Assembly: GCA_012965065.1 (NCBI GenBank)
Contig: DTSX01000107.1
Coordinates: forward strand, 1 to 6,536
Length of the DNA: 6,536 nucleotides
Direction of reading: 5' to 3'
From: Gammaproteobacteria bacterium
GTDB lineage: Bacteria > Pseudomonadota > Gammaproteobacteria > Steroidobacterales > UBA11654
Shown: piece by piece, positions 1-6,536 of the stretch
Position numbering within the stretch: position 1 is the stretch's first letter
Layout: every line of letters begins with the position of its first letter
Translations under genes and position numbers: made by a program
The notes under the pieces: model-generated
What the model was told of the DNA's origin: nothing
The model's input: the letters and a program-made list of their open reading frames with translations, nothing else
Database searches by the model: none

Positions 1-182
1 GCCTCGTACATATTTGCACAGATTGGGCTGATTATGGTCGTGATATTAATGCTCTATTCGAATCAATGAAAGAATTCAAACCACTGGAAAAGTTCCCAAA
101 ACGGCTTCATACAAAATTTGAAAAAAAAGGCCTAGCTTGTGGTCACTCTATTTATGAGTTTGCTTTTCAATTGGTCCTCTAG
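1..182 (+). CDS. trmB: TrmB, tRNA (guanine-N7-)-methyltransferase, C-terminal part only
   Basis: The gene is cut by the left edge. The reading frame begins at base 3, runs open for 59 codons and stops at TAG (180-182). Two stretches identify it: LVHICTDWADYG near the visible start, and TKFEKKGLACGHSIYEF near the end. These match the C-terminal TrmB pattern (H-x-A-T-D-W-x-x-Y, then TKFE-x-R-G followed by GH-x-x-x-x-L). In this SAM-dependent family the T-K-F-E segment belongs to the cofactor/substrate site, and the enzyme makes m7G in the variable loop of tRNAs. E. coli TrmB is about 239 residues, so roughly the last quarter is visible. The product is presumably cytosolic. It converges with gltD across a 37-bp gap, so the two are not co-transcribed. 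The assignment comes from recalled family motifs rather than a search; the frame and stop are read directly. Confidence 0.88.
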   Translation, partial: LVHICTDWADYGRDINALFESMKEFKPLEKFPKRLHTKFEKKGLACGHSIYEFAFQLVL

Positions 183-219
183 CTCCGTTCAAGACTCCAT
201 TCACGTCCTATTACCAACT

Positions 220-1665
220 TTAGCCTCCGAGATACTTGTCTATGGCCAACGCTGCGCCTCTGCCCTCTTTGATTGCCCAAACTACTAGAGATTGGCCTCT
301 TCGGCAATCACCTGCAGTGAACACCCCAGATCTACTGGTGGCAAAAGACCCTAGAGGAGTGTCAATGTTTTCTTTTTGATTAAAATCCACGCCCAATTGG
401 TCTGGCAGATCTTTTTCAGGGCCGGTAAATCCCATTGCCAACAAAATTAAGTCGGCCTCCCACAATTTTTCAGTACCTTTTATGCAGTCCATTTTCCATT
501 GTCCATTTTTTTTGATCCATTTTATTGACTGGGTTTTGAGTCCGGATACCTTACTATCACCGTCATCAACAAACAGATTACTGGAGAGCTCATACTCACG
601 TGGGTCCACACCGAAACGTTCAATTGATTCTTGATGCCCATAATCGGTTCTCAATATATTGGGCCACAAAGGCCAAGGATTGTTGCTGTCTCTTTCAAGC
701 GGTGGTTTCGGTAGCAACTCCATATTTACCAAGCTTTTGCAACCGTGTCTGATTGCTGTTGCTATGCAATCTGTGCCCGTATCACCACCGCCTATGACAA
801 TGACTGCCTTGTCTTTTGCATTGATGTAAGAGTTATCAGTTAGAGTGCTGTTCAACAAACTCTTGGTGTGTGCGGTTAAAAATTCCATTGCAAAATAGAC
901 GTTGTTTAACTCTCTGCCAGGGATGTCTAAATCTCTAGGTAATATTGCCCCAGTTGCTAAAAGTATGGCGTCGTATTTCTTCATTATTTCTTCGGCACTG
1001 AGGTCGTTTCCAACATCAACATTGGTGTAAAAACTAATACCGGAATCCTCGAGCAGCTTTGTGCGTCTATTAACAACGCTTTTAGATAATTTCATATTGG
1101 GTATTCCATACATCAATAAACCTCCAATCCGGTCCTCTCTTTCAAACACCGATACCTGATGGCCTAATTTATTAAGTTGATCAGCTGCCGCAAGCCCTGC
1201 TGGCCCGGAGCCAACAATTGCGACTGATTTGTTTGTCCTGAATGCAGGTTGCTGAGGCTGGATCCAACCATTCTCAAAACCAACATCTACGATTGCATTC
1301 TCAATGCTTTTAATGGTTACTGCCGGCTCATTGATCCCCAATACACAGGCTCCCTCACAAGGTGCTGGACAAGTCCTGCCGGTAAATTCAGGAAAATTAT
1401 TGGTTTTAGATAAACGATCAAGAGCCTCCTTCCAACGACCACGGTAAACAAGGTCATTCCATTCTGGAATTAAATTATCGATTGGACATCCATGGTCAGA
1501 TTCACAAAAAGGCACCCCGCAATCCATACATCTTGCACCTTGGGCCTTTAAATGTTTTTTGTCTGGGGGAGTATTGATTTCATAATAATCCAAAGTGCGT
1601 TCTAACGGATCACGCCAAGGTGTCTTCCGTCTCGGGTACTCCAAAAATCCTGTAGTTTTTCCCAT
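220..1665 (-). CDS. gltD: Glutamate synthase [NADPH] small (beta) subunit GltD
   Basis: A 481-residue protein, the usual length for GltD. It oxidises NADPH and passes electrons via FAD and two [4Fe-4S] clusters to the FMN of GltB, which makes glutamate from glutamine and 2-oxoglutarate in the cytosol. The N-terminal iron-sulfur region has cysteines at 46, 49, 54 and 60 (RCMDCG...C...C) and at 99, 103 and 107 (RTCPAPCEGAC). The FAD-binding motif GSGPAGLAAA lies at 152-161, the NADPH-binding motif GGGDTGTDC at 292-300, and the second FAD segment TAGDCRRGQSLVVWA at 450-464. The start MGKTTGFLEY is typical of the family and follows AAAGG (1674-1678) by 8 nt. It lies 27 bp downstream of the gltB stop, so co-transcription is very likely. 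GltD-like domains also occur in dihydropyrimidine dehydrogenases and other oxidoreductases, but adjacency to gltB and the full-length match settle the call. Confidence 0.97.
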   Translation of the reverse strand: MGKTTGFLEYPRRKTPWRDPLERTLDYYEINTPPDKKHLKAQGARCMDCGVPFCESDHGCPIDNLIPEWNDLVYRGRWKEALDRLSKTNNFPEFTGRTCPAPCEGACVLGINEPAVTIKSIENAIVDVGFENGWIQPQQPAFRTNKSVAIVGSGPAGLAAADQLNKLGHQVSVFEREDRIGGLLMYGIPNMKLSKSVVNRRTKLLEDSGISFYTNVDVGNDLSAEEIMKKYDAILLATGAILPRDLDIPGRELNNVYFAMEFLTAHTKSLLNSTLTDNSYINAKDKAVIVIGGGDTGTDCIATAIRHGCKSLVNMELLPKPPLERDSNNPWPLWPNILRTDYGHQESIERFGVDPREYELSSNLFVDDGDSKVSGLKTQSIKWIKKNGQWKMDCIKGTEKLWEADLILLAMGFTGPEKDLPDQLGVDFNQKENIDTPLGSFATSRSGVFTAGDCRRGQSLVVWAIKEGRGAALAIDKYLGG

Positions 1666-1673
1666 TTCTATCG

Positions 1674-1678
1674 CCTTT
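1674..1678 (-). promoter_or_regulatory. Ribosome binding site of gltD
   Basis: AAAGG on the minus strand lies 8 nt before the ATG at 1665. It sits inside the 27-bp gltB-gltD gap, which shows no hairpin or promoter-like element. GltD is therefore likely translated from its own site on the shared gltBD message. Confidence 0.7.
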
Positions 1679-1692
1679 CGTTTAATGTTTGA

Positions 1693-4600
1693 TCATTTTG
1701 TGTCGAATATTGACTCTATTTCTTCATTGTGCTCAGTTCTCTCCACAAGAACACGTTTGTAATCAATGGGCATAACCTGGAAAAATTTAGTCAATATATC
1801 TGGCCAGTCATCCAGCACGCTTTGGGCAACGTCTGAACCTGTATAGCGTAAGTGCATTTTGATTAGTCGAAACAATTCGGCAATTCTTGCTTCGTCGTCC
1901 ACAGCCTCTAACTCAACCATTCCAGTATTGCATTTTGGTACAAAATCCTGGTATTGATCAAACACGTATGCAATTCCCCCGGACATTCCTGCTGCAAAGT
2001 TGATCCCTGTACCCCCCAAAACAACCACTCTGCCACCGGTCATATATTCACACCCATGATCACCAATCCCCTCAACAACCGCTTTAGCGCCGCTGTTTCT
2101 AACACAAAACCGCTCCGCCGCCCTGCCTCTAAAAAATGCCGATCCTGAAGTGGCACCATACAAAGCAACATTGCCAATGAGTATGTTGTCCTCAGCTTTA
2201 AAAATACGATCTTCAGGGGGTACAACAACAATTCTACCTCCCGACAATCCCTTACCCAAATAGTCGTTGCTATCGCCAGTGAGTTTCAACTGGATCCCGG
2301 TTACTAAAAAAGCACCAAAACTTTGTCCAGCAGACCCTTCAAAATTAATCTTGATGGTGCCATCTGCTAGCCCGCCCTCGCCCCAGCGCTTGACGACCTC
2401 ATGGCTCAACATTGTTCCTGTTGTTCGGTTTGTGTTAACAATGGGCAAATCAATTGATGTTTGTTCTTTGGACTTCAATGTCTGTGAACACTTCTCAATC
2501 AACAGATGATCTAAAACTCTTTCTATACCGTGTTCTTGTTGAATTGTTTGGCGTATGTCAACATTGTCTCTCAATTCCGTAGCAGGTGTTAACAAAGGGC
2601 TTAGATCCAAGCCATCGGCTTTCCAATGATCAATGGCGGCATTGGCTTCTAAAACATCAACTCGTCCAATCAACTCATCAAATGTTTGGAACCCAAGATT
2701 GGCCATGATGGCTCTTGCTTCCTCGGCAACCATAAACAAATAGTTGATTACATGCTCGGGCTGGCCTGTAAATTTTTCCCGCAGCAGTGGGTCTTGAGTG
2801 GCAATTCCGACAGGGCATGTATTCAAATGACATTTCCTCATCATAATGCAACCCAAAGCAATCAACGGCGCTGTCGAGAAACCTATTTCTTCAGCACCAA
2901 GCAGACCAGCAATTACAACATCTCTTCCAGTTTTAATACCGCCATCGGTTTGCAATTTGACTCGACTTCTCAAATTATTCAGTACCAACGTCTGGTGTGT
3001 TTCAGCTATACCCAATTCCCATGGGAGTCCCGCATTTTTTATGCTTGTCAAAGGCGAAGCCCCGGTTCCACCCACTTCTCCAGAAATCACAATATGATCA
3101 GCGTGTGCTTTCGTTACACCAGCTGCAATTATTCCAACCCCCACTTCTGAAACCAATTTAACACTCACTTCTGCATCGGGGTTGGCATTTTTCAAATCAA
3201 AAATCAGCTGGGACAGGTCTTCAATTGAGTAAATATCATGATGTGGGGGTGGGCTGATTAGTCCAACACCAGGAGTTGAATATCGAATGCTGGCAATTTT
3301 GTGATCTACCTTTCTTCCTGGGAGCTCACCGCCTTCACCGGGCTTGGCCCCTTGAGCAATTTTAATCTGCAGCTGCTTCGCATTGGCGATATAGGCTGCG
3401 GTTACACCAAAACGCCCGGAAGCTATTTGCTTGATGGCTGAAGATTTTGAATCACCATTTGGTAGTAGAGTGTAACGCTCAGGATCCTCGCCTCCTTCTC
3501 CACTGTTGCTTTTTCCACCGATCCGGTTCATGGCAATCGCCAGCGTCTCATGAGTTTCTGCAGAGATGGAACCAAAGCTCATAGCGCCGGTGCAAAATCT
3601 TTTAACAATTTCACTGGCGGGCTCTACTTCTTTAATATCCAAAGGCCGAGTATTGGTTTTAAAACTAAGCAATCCACGAAGTGTGTAAGACTCTTCATTC
3701 TGAGCATTGGCACGCTCGGAGAACTTCTCGTAAACATTTACATCATTGATTCTGGAGGCATATTGCAAAGACCAAATTGTCTCAGGATCCCAAGCGTGTT
3801 TTTCTCCTGAGTTACGCCAGTGAAAATTGCCTGGATTTGGCAACACTTGGGAAACGGTATGGTTGGCTTGTGACCATCCCAAACGATGTCTTCTGGCAAT
3901 CTCTTCCTCCAATACAGAAAAGCCAATGCCTGAAATTCTGCTGGCGGTCCCTTGAAAACACTTCTCTATTACCTCTTTACCCAAGCCCACGGCTTCAAAA
4001 ATCTGTGCTCCTTTATAAGACTGCAACGTTGAGATTCCCATCTTTCCCATGACTTTCAGAATGCCTTTAACCGATGCCTGTCGATAAGCATCAACTACGG
4101 CCTTATCGTTGGTGAGAGGTATTCTGTTATCAGGGCCTCTGTGGTGATGCGAATGCTTGATGTAGCCCTCTTTTCTTGCTTGGATCAATGCCTCATAAGC
4201 CACATAGGGATTAATCGCATCCGCTCCATAACCGAACAGTGTACAAAAATGATGCACTTCTCTGGCTTCGCCTGTTTCCACAACGATGCCTATTTGGGTG
4301 CGTTGTGCAACATTAACTAAATGGTGATGCACCGCACCACAAGCCATTAAGCTGCTGATGGCAGCCCTGTTTTGGTTGGATGCCCTATCGGAAAGCACGA
4401 TCAAACTGGACTTGTTTGCGATAGCTTGCTCAGCTTGTTGGCAGATTATATCCAGTCTCTGCTCCAAATTTTCTGTTGAATCTGGGCTGATATCCAAGGT
4501 GATATCAATCACTTCAGTTTTCCAGCCTCTGTAATCAAGATTTTTGATGCCTGCTAATTCAGCGTTGGTAATAATTGGGTTTTCAATCAACAAGCGCTTG

Positions 4601-6291
4601 GCATGACGTTTTGTAACTGTAAGTAGATTTTGTTCCGGTCCAATGTAGCATTTCAGTGACATAATGATTTTTTCCCGAATCGAATCGATGGCTGGGTTAG
4701 AAACTTGAGCAAAAAGCTGTTTGAAATAATCATAGAGCATTCTTGGTTTGTCGCTTAAAACAGCCAATGCTGAATCATCCCCCATGGAACCCAAAGGATC
4801 ACGCAAATCATGGACCATGGGTATCAACATAAATTCCAAAGTCTCAGCGGTGTAGCCAAAAGAACGCATTCTGGCGAGCAATTCTGTCTCTGGGTACGGT
4901 TTGAATTGGCCATGGCTAGTGATTTCGCTAAGGTTAAGCCGATGATTTTCTACCCAATCCTGGTATGGCTGCGAGTGAATCAAAGGGTTTTTAACCTCTT
5001 CATCAGAAAGCAATTTTCCCTGTTTAAAATCAAGCATAAAAATCTTACCCGGTTCAAGCCTCCCCTTGTAGGCAATATTTTTATTCTCTATGGGTAAAAC
5101 TCCCGCTTCACTTGCCATAATGACTCGTTGATCAGTAGTTACATAGTAACGACTCGGTCTCAATCCATTTCTATCAAGAACCGCGCCGATCAAATCTCCA
5201 TTGGTAAAAGTTATGGAAGCTGGGCCGTCCCAGGGTTCCATGATTGTTGATTGATACTCGTAAAAGGCTTTGCGGCTTGGATCAATATTTCTTTTATTTT
5301 GCCAAGCTTCAGGAATCATCATTAGAATGGCTTCTTGGAGGGGCCTTCCAGTTAATGACAAAAACTCCAGGACATTATCAAAATTACCAGAGTCAGAGCA
5401 ATTGGATTCAATAACTGGAAACAGCTTTGAGATTGAATCACCATACAAATCAGATGACAACGAACCTTCCCTTGCCCTCATCCAATTGATGTTGCCTTTG
5501 ATTGTATTGATCTCTCCATTGTGTGACATGCATCGGTTGGGCATAGCCCGGTCCCAACTGGGAAAAGTATTAGTTGAGAATCGTGAGTGAACCATTGCCA
5601 TATGGGATCTGTAATCATTGTCTTGTAAATCAGGGAAATAAGTGAACAACTGTTTACAAGTCAGCATTCCTTTATAGACAATCGTTTTGGAAGATAAACT
5701 ACAGATATAAAACAGGTCTTCTTTGTCTATTTTTGGGTCCCGTCTTAAGACATTGCTTGCCCTTTTCCGAATAACGTACAGTTTTCTCTCAAATTCCTCT
5801 TGGTTAATATTGTCTTCGGCTGCAATGAATAATTGCTCCAAATGCGGCATGGTAGCCAAGGCAGATAGACCTATATCTGATTCACTGGGCTTTACCGGCA
5901 GTGTTCGCCAGCCAATAATTTTTTGATTCTCAACGTTACAAAATTTTTCAATTGTATTTTTGCACTGCCTCCTCTGAATTTCGTCTTTTGGTAGAAAAAG
6001 AACCCCAACTGCAAACTTCCCAGCTTCAGGTAACTCGGAATTAAACACTTCAAGCGCAATTCGTCTGAAGAATAAATCTGGCATGCCAGTCAGAATACCC
6101 GCTCCATCTCCTGTATTCTGTTCAGCGCCCCGTGCTTCGCGATGATCCATATTCCCCAGGACAATAGCTGCATCTGTGACAATGCCCCTGCTTGGCTTGC
6201 CTTCTATGTGGGCAACAAAACCCACTCCACAGCTGTCTTTCTCGAAAGCAGCGTTATACAAACCAATTTGCTCTTTTGGTCTAAAGTACAT
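1693..6291 (-). CDS. gltB: Glutamate synthase [NADPH] large (alpha) subunit GltB
   Basis: From the ATG at 6291 the product is 1532 residues, near the usual 1480-1530. It hydrolyses glutamine, tunnels ammonia to 2-oxoglutarate and reduces the iminoglutarate at FMN. The class II amidotransferase domain has catalytic Cys21 (DSCGVGF), implying a 20-residue propeptide that is removed. It also has GDGAG (61-65), RFSTN (237-241) and HNGE (257-260). A central domain follows (GDDSALAVLS at 504-513). The FMN/synthase domain has SNSGEGGEDP (928-937), AQGAKPGEGGELPG (979-992) and SPPPHHDIYSIEDL (1013-1026). [3Fe-4S] ligands are Cys1148, Cys1154 and Cys1159 (C-x5-C-x4-C). The C-terminal glycine-rich beta-helix spans about 1290-1445. 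The insertion called the ferredoxin loop in plant and cyanobacterial enzymes is missing after GGEDPERY, which fits an NADPH enzyme paired with the adjacent gltD. An in-frame GTG at 6378 would add 29 residues; I prefer 6291 because AGGA lies 5 nt upstream. One oddity is Glu52 in the usual HRG motif. Confidence 0.96.
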   Translation of the reverse strand: MYFRPKEQIGLYNAAFEKDSCGVGFVAHIEGKPSRGIVTDAAIVLGNMDHREARGAEQNTGDGAGILTGMPDLFFRRIALEVFNSELPEAGKFAVGVLFLPKDEIQRRQCKNTIEKFCNVENQKIIGWRTLPVKPSESDIGLSALATMPHLEQLFIAAEDNINQEEFERKLYVIRKRASNVLRRDPKIDKEDLFYICSLSSKTIVYKGMLTCKQLFTYFPDLQDNDYRSHMAMVHSRFSTNTFPSWDRAMPNRCMSHNGEINTIKGNINWMRAREGSLSSDLYGDSISKLFPVIESNCSDSGNFDNVLEFLSLTGRPLQEAILMMIPEAWQNKRNIDPSRKAFYEYQSTIMEPWDGPASITFTNGDLIGAVLDRNGLRPSRYYVTTDQRVIMASEAGVLPIENKNIAYKGRLEPGKIFMLDFKQGKLLSDEEVKNPLIHSQPYQDWVENHRLNLSEITSHGQFKPYPETELLARMRSFGYTAETLEFMLIPMVHDLRDPLGSMGDDSALAVLSDKPRMLYDYFKQLFAQVSNPAIDSIREKIIMSLKCYIGPEQNLLTVTKRHAKRLLIENPIITNAELAGIKNLDYRGWKTEVIDITLDISPDSTENLEQRLDIICQQAEQAIANKSSLIVLSDRASNQNRAAISSLMACGAVHHHLVNVAQRTQIGIVVETGEAREVHHFCTLFGYGADAINPYVAYEALIQARKEGYIKHSHHHRGPDNRIPLTNDKAVVDAYRQASVKGILKVMGKMGISTLQSYKGAQIFEAVGLGKEVIEKCFQGTASRISGIGFSVLEEEIARRHRLGWSQANHTVSQVLPNPGNFHWRNSGEKHAWDPETIWSLQYASRINDVNVYEKFSERANAQNEESYTLRGLLSFKTNTRPLDIKEVEPASEIVKRFCTGAMSFGSISAETHETLAIAMNRIGGKSNSGEGGEDPERYTLLPNGDSKSSAIKQIASGRFGVTAAYIANAKQLQIKIAQGAKPGEGGELPGRKVDHKIASIRYSTPGVGLISPPPHHDIYSIEDLSQLIFDLKNANPDAEVSVKLVSEVGVGIIAAGVTKAHADHIVISGEVGGTGASPLTSIKNAGLPWELGIAETHQTLVLNNLRSRVKLQTDGGIKTGRDVVIAGLLGAEEIGFSTAPLIALGCIMMRKCHLNTCPVGIATQDPLLREKFTGQPEHVINYLFMVAEEARAIMANLGFQTFDELIGRVDVLEANAAIDHWKADGLDLSPLLTPATELRDNVDIRQTIQQEHGIERVLDHLLIEKCSQTLKSKEQTSIDLPIVNTNRTTGTMLSHEVVKRWGEGGLADGTIKINFEGSAGQSFGAFLVTGIQLKLTGDSNDYLGKGLSGGRIVVVPPEDRIFKAEDNILIGNVALYGATSGSAFFRGRAAERFCVRNSGAKAVVEGIGDHGCEYMTGGRVVVLGGTGINFAAGMSGGIAYVFDQYQDFVPKCNTGMVELEAVDDEARIAELFRLIKMHLRYTGSDVAQSVLDDWPDILTKFFQVMPIDYKRVLVERTEHNEEIESIFDTK

Positions 6292-6296
6292 ATTAA

Positions 6297-6301
6297 TCCT
6301 T
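6297..6301 (-). promoter_or_regulatory. Ribosome binding site that decides the gltB start
   Basis: AAGGA on the minus strand is followed by TTAAT and then the ATG at 6291, a 5-nt spacing. The competing in-frame GTG at 6378 is preceded by TTTAGAACTCTG, which has no comparable Shine-Dalgarno sequence. The ATG start also puts the catalytic cysteine at residue 21, a propeptide length plausible for this family. Confidence 0.75.
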
Positions 6302-6398
6302 GGCGGTTTGTGGCTGTGTAAAAAACCACGTGTAAATTCTTGAACTCGCCTTCTTTGATGCTCCGGAAAAAGAGCCACCAGAGTTCTAAACTTTTTTT

Positions 6399-6468
6399 AT
6401 CTTATCAATTTTTCAAAACTTTTTCTTTAGGAAAGGTATGATATAAAGCACTTTTCTCGATCTTTAAA
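6399..6468 (-). promoter_or_regulatory. Possible gltBD promoter region (minus strand)
   Basis: Two weak sigma-70-like candidates can be read. The first is a -10-like TATCAT (6443-6438) with TTTAAA (6468-6463) upstream at a 19-nt spacing, longer than ideal. The second is an extended -10-like TGaTAAGAT (6407-6399) with no good -35. They would give leaders of about 140 or 100 nt before the ATG at 6291. Neither is a strong match. The promoter must lie nearby because gltB is first in its operon, but which element is used is a guess. Activators such as Lrp or NtrC-type factors control gltBD in some bacteria; I see no convincing site for them. Confidence 0.3.
6439..6447 (+). promoter_or_regulatory. 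Possible extended -10 promoter for the divergent gene
   Basis: TGaTATAAA reads as an extended -10 element (TGn plus TATAAA) on the plus strand. The expected -35 zone (about 6419-6425) is only a T-rich run. Transcription would start near 6454 and give a leader of roughly 80 nt before the putative ATG at 6533. The element overlaps one candidate minus-strand -10 (6438-6443), so the two promoters may compete. This is a pattern match only. Confidence 0.35.
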
Positions 6469-6470
6469 GA

Positions 6471-6500
6471 GAATGCAGGTACTAATATGTACCTCAATTC
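6471..6500 (+). repeat. 30-bp imperfect dyad (possible operator or leader hairpin)
   Basis: The arms are GAATGCAGGTAC (6471-6482) and GTACCTCAATTC (6489-6500), separated by TAATAT. Ten of twelve positions are complementary: an inner perfect 6-bp pair AGGTAC/GTACCT, two mismatches, then an outer GAAT/ATTC. It lies downstream of the candidate plus-strand promoter and upstream of both candidate minus-strand promoters. It could be a dimeric regulator site, or an RNA hairpin in the leader of the divergent gene. There is no T-run after it, so it is not a simple terminator on the plus strand. A perfect 10-bp palindrome, TCTTTAAAGA, lies just before it at 6461-6470. Confidence 0.5.
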
Positions 6501-6521
6501 TGGGGTATAAATCATCAAATT

Positions 6522-6527
6522 AAAGGG
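6522..6527 (+). promoter_or_regulatory. Ribosome binding site for a gene starting at 6533
   Basis: AAAGGG is followed after ATGAT by an ATG at 6533-6535, a 5-nt spacing. A competing ATG at 6528 directly abuts the purine run and reads ATG ATA TGA, stopping after two codons, so it cannot start a protein. This supports a divergent plus-strand gene beginning in the last four bases of the window. Confidence 0.45.
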
Positions 6528-6532
6528 ATGAT

Positions 6533-6536
6533 ATGA
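6533..6536 (+). CDS. Start of a divergent gene, cut by the window edge (product unknown)
   Basis: Only ATGA is visible, so nothing can be said about the product. The call rests on context: a well-spaced Shine-Dalgarno at 6522-6527, a possible extended -10 at 6439-6447, and an intergenic gap of about 240 bp from the gltB start, typical for divergent transcription units. If real, it shares its regulatory region with gltBD. Confidence 0.35.

Noticed and set aside
739..1100. Possible frameshift or domain swap in the middle of gltD
   Set aside because: The protein reads continuously through the FAD and NADPH domains with all motifs in order and normal total length.
2686..3150. 154-codon open frame on the plus strand inside gltB
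   Set aside because: It is antisense to the conserved FMN and iron-sulfur region of GltB, shows no recognisable domain, and is explained by the codon constraints of the real gene. The other open frames inside gltB (for example 1954-2148, 3550-3810, 5270-5590) are rejected for the same reason.
6301..6340. Possible riboswitch or attenuator in the gltB leader (GTGG/CCAC and GGTTT/AAACC pairings near the ribosome binding site)
   Set aside because: The stems are only 4-5 bp and mutually exclusive, there is no terminator T-run, and nothing matches a glutamine or other known riboswitch.
6403..6415. IHF-like site TATCAA-N4-TCA
   Set aside because: It is close to WATCAANNNNTTR but has a mismatch in the 3' half, and AT-rich spacers often contain such near matches. 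IHF acts at gltBD in E. coli, but that does not make this site credible.
6506..6511. TATAAA as a second plus-strand -10
   Set aside because: No -35 element at a reasonable distance and no TG extension. It would also start transcription almost at the ribosome binding site.

Overview
This is an ordinary, moderately AT-rich bacterial chromosomal segment. Most of it is a two-gene operon on the minus strand encoding both subunits of NADPH-dependent glutamate synthase (GOGAT). The large subunit gltB (about 6291 down to 1693) comes first, then the small subunit gltD (1665 down to 220), 27 bp apart. Each gene has its own recognisable ribosome binding site. Both proteins look intact, with the expected catalytic, flavin and iron-sulfur residues.

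At the left edge (1-182, plus strand) is the 3' end of a gene whose last 59 codons match the C-terminus of TrmB, the tRNA (guanine-N7-)-methyltransferase. It converges on gltD with only 37 bp between the stop codons, and I see no terminator hairpin in that gap. At the right edge, bases 6292-6532 form an AT-rich intergenic region. It holds candidate promoters facing both ways, a 30-bp imperfect dyad, a 13-bp imperfect direct repeat, and a Shine-Dalgarno sequence placed correctly for an ATG at 6533. A divergent plus-strand gene therefore probably starts at the last bases of the window, but none of its product is visible.

GltB takes glutamine-derived ammonia at its N-terminal amidotransferase domain and channels it to 2-oxoglutarate at the FMN site. 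GltD oxidises NADPH and passes electrons through FAD and two iron-sulfur clusters to GltB. Together they form the nitrogen-assimilation step that follows glutamine synthetase.

The organism cannot be named from this. TrmB and an NADPH-type GltBD pair indicate a bacterium. The TrmB tail recalls proteobacterial versions, but GltB is not of the close E. coli/Pseudomonas type: it reads DSCGVGF around the catalytic Cys rather than DNCGFG. I found no mobile element, CRISPR array, RNA gene or defence system, and nothing I would call a new biological system. The points worth a second look are the gltB start, an unusual residue in its amidotransferase domain, and the structure of the upstream regulatory region.
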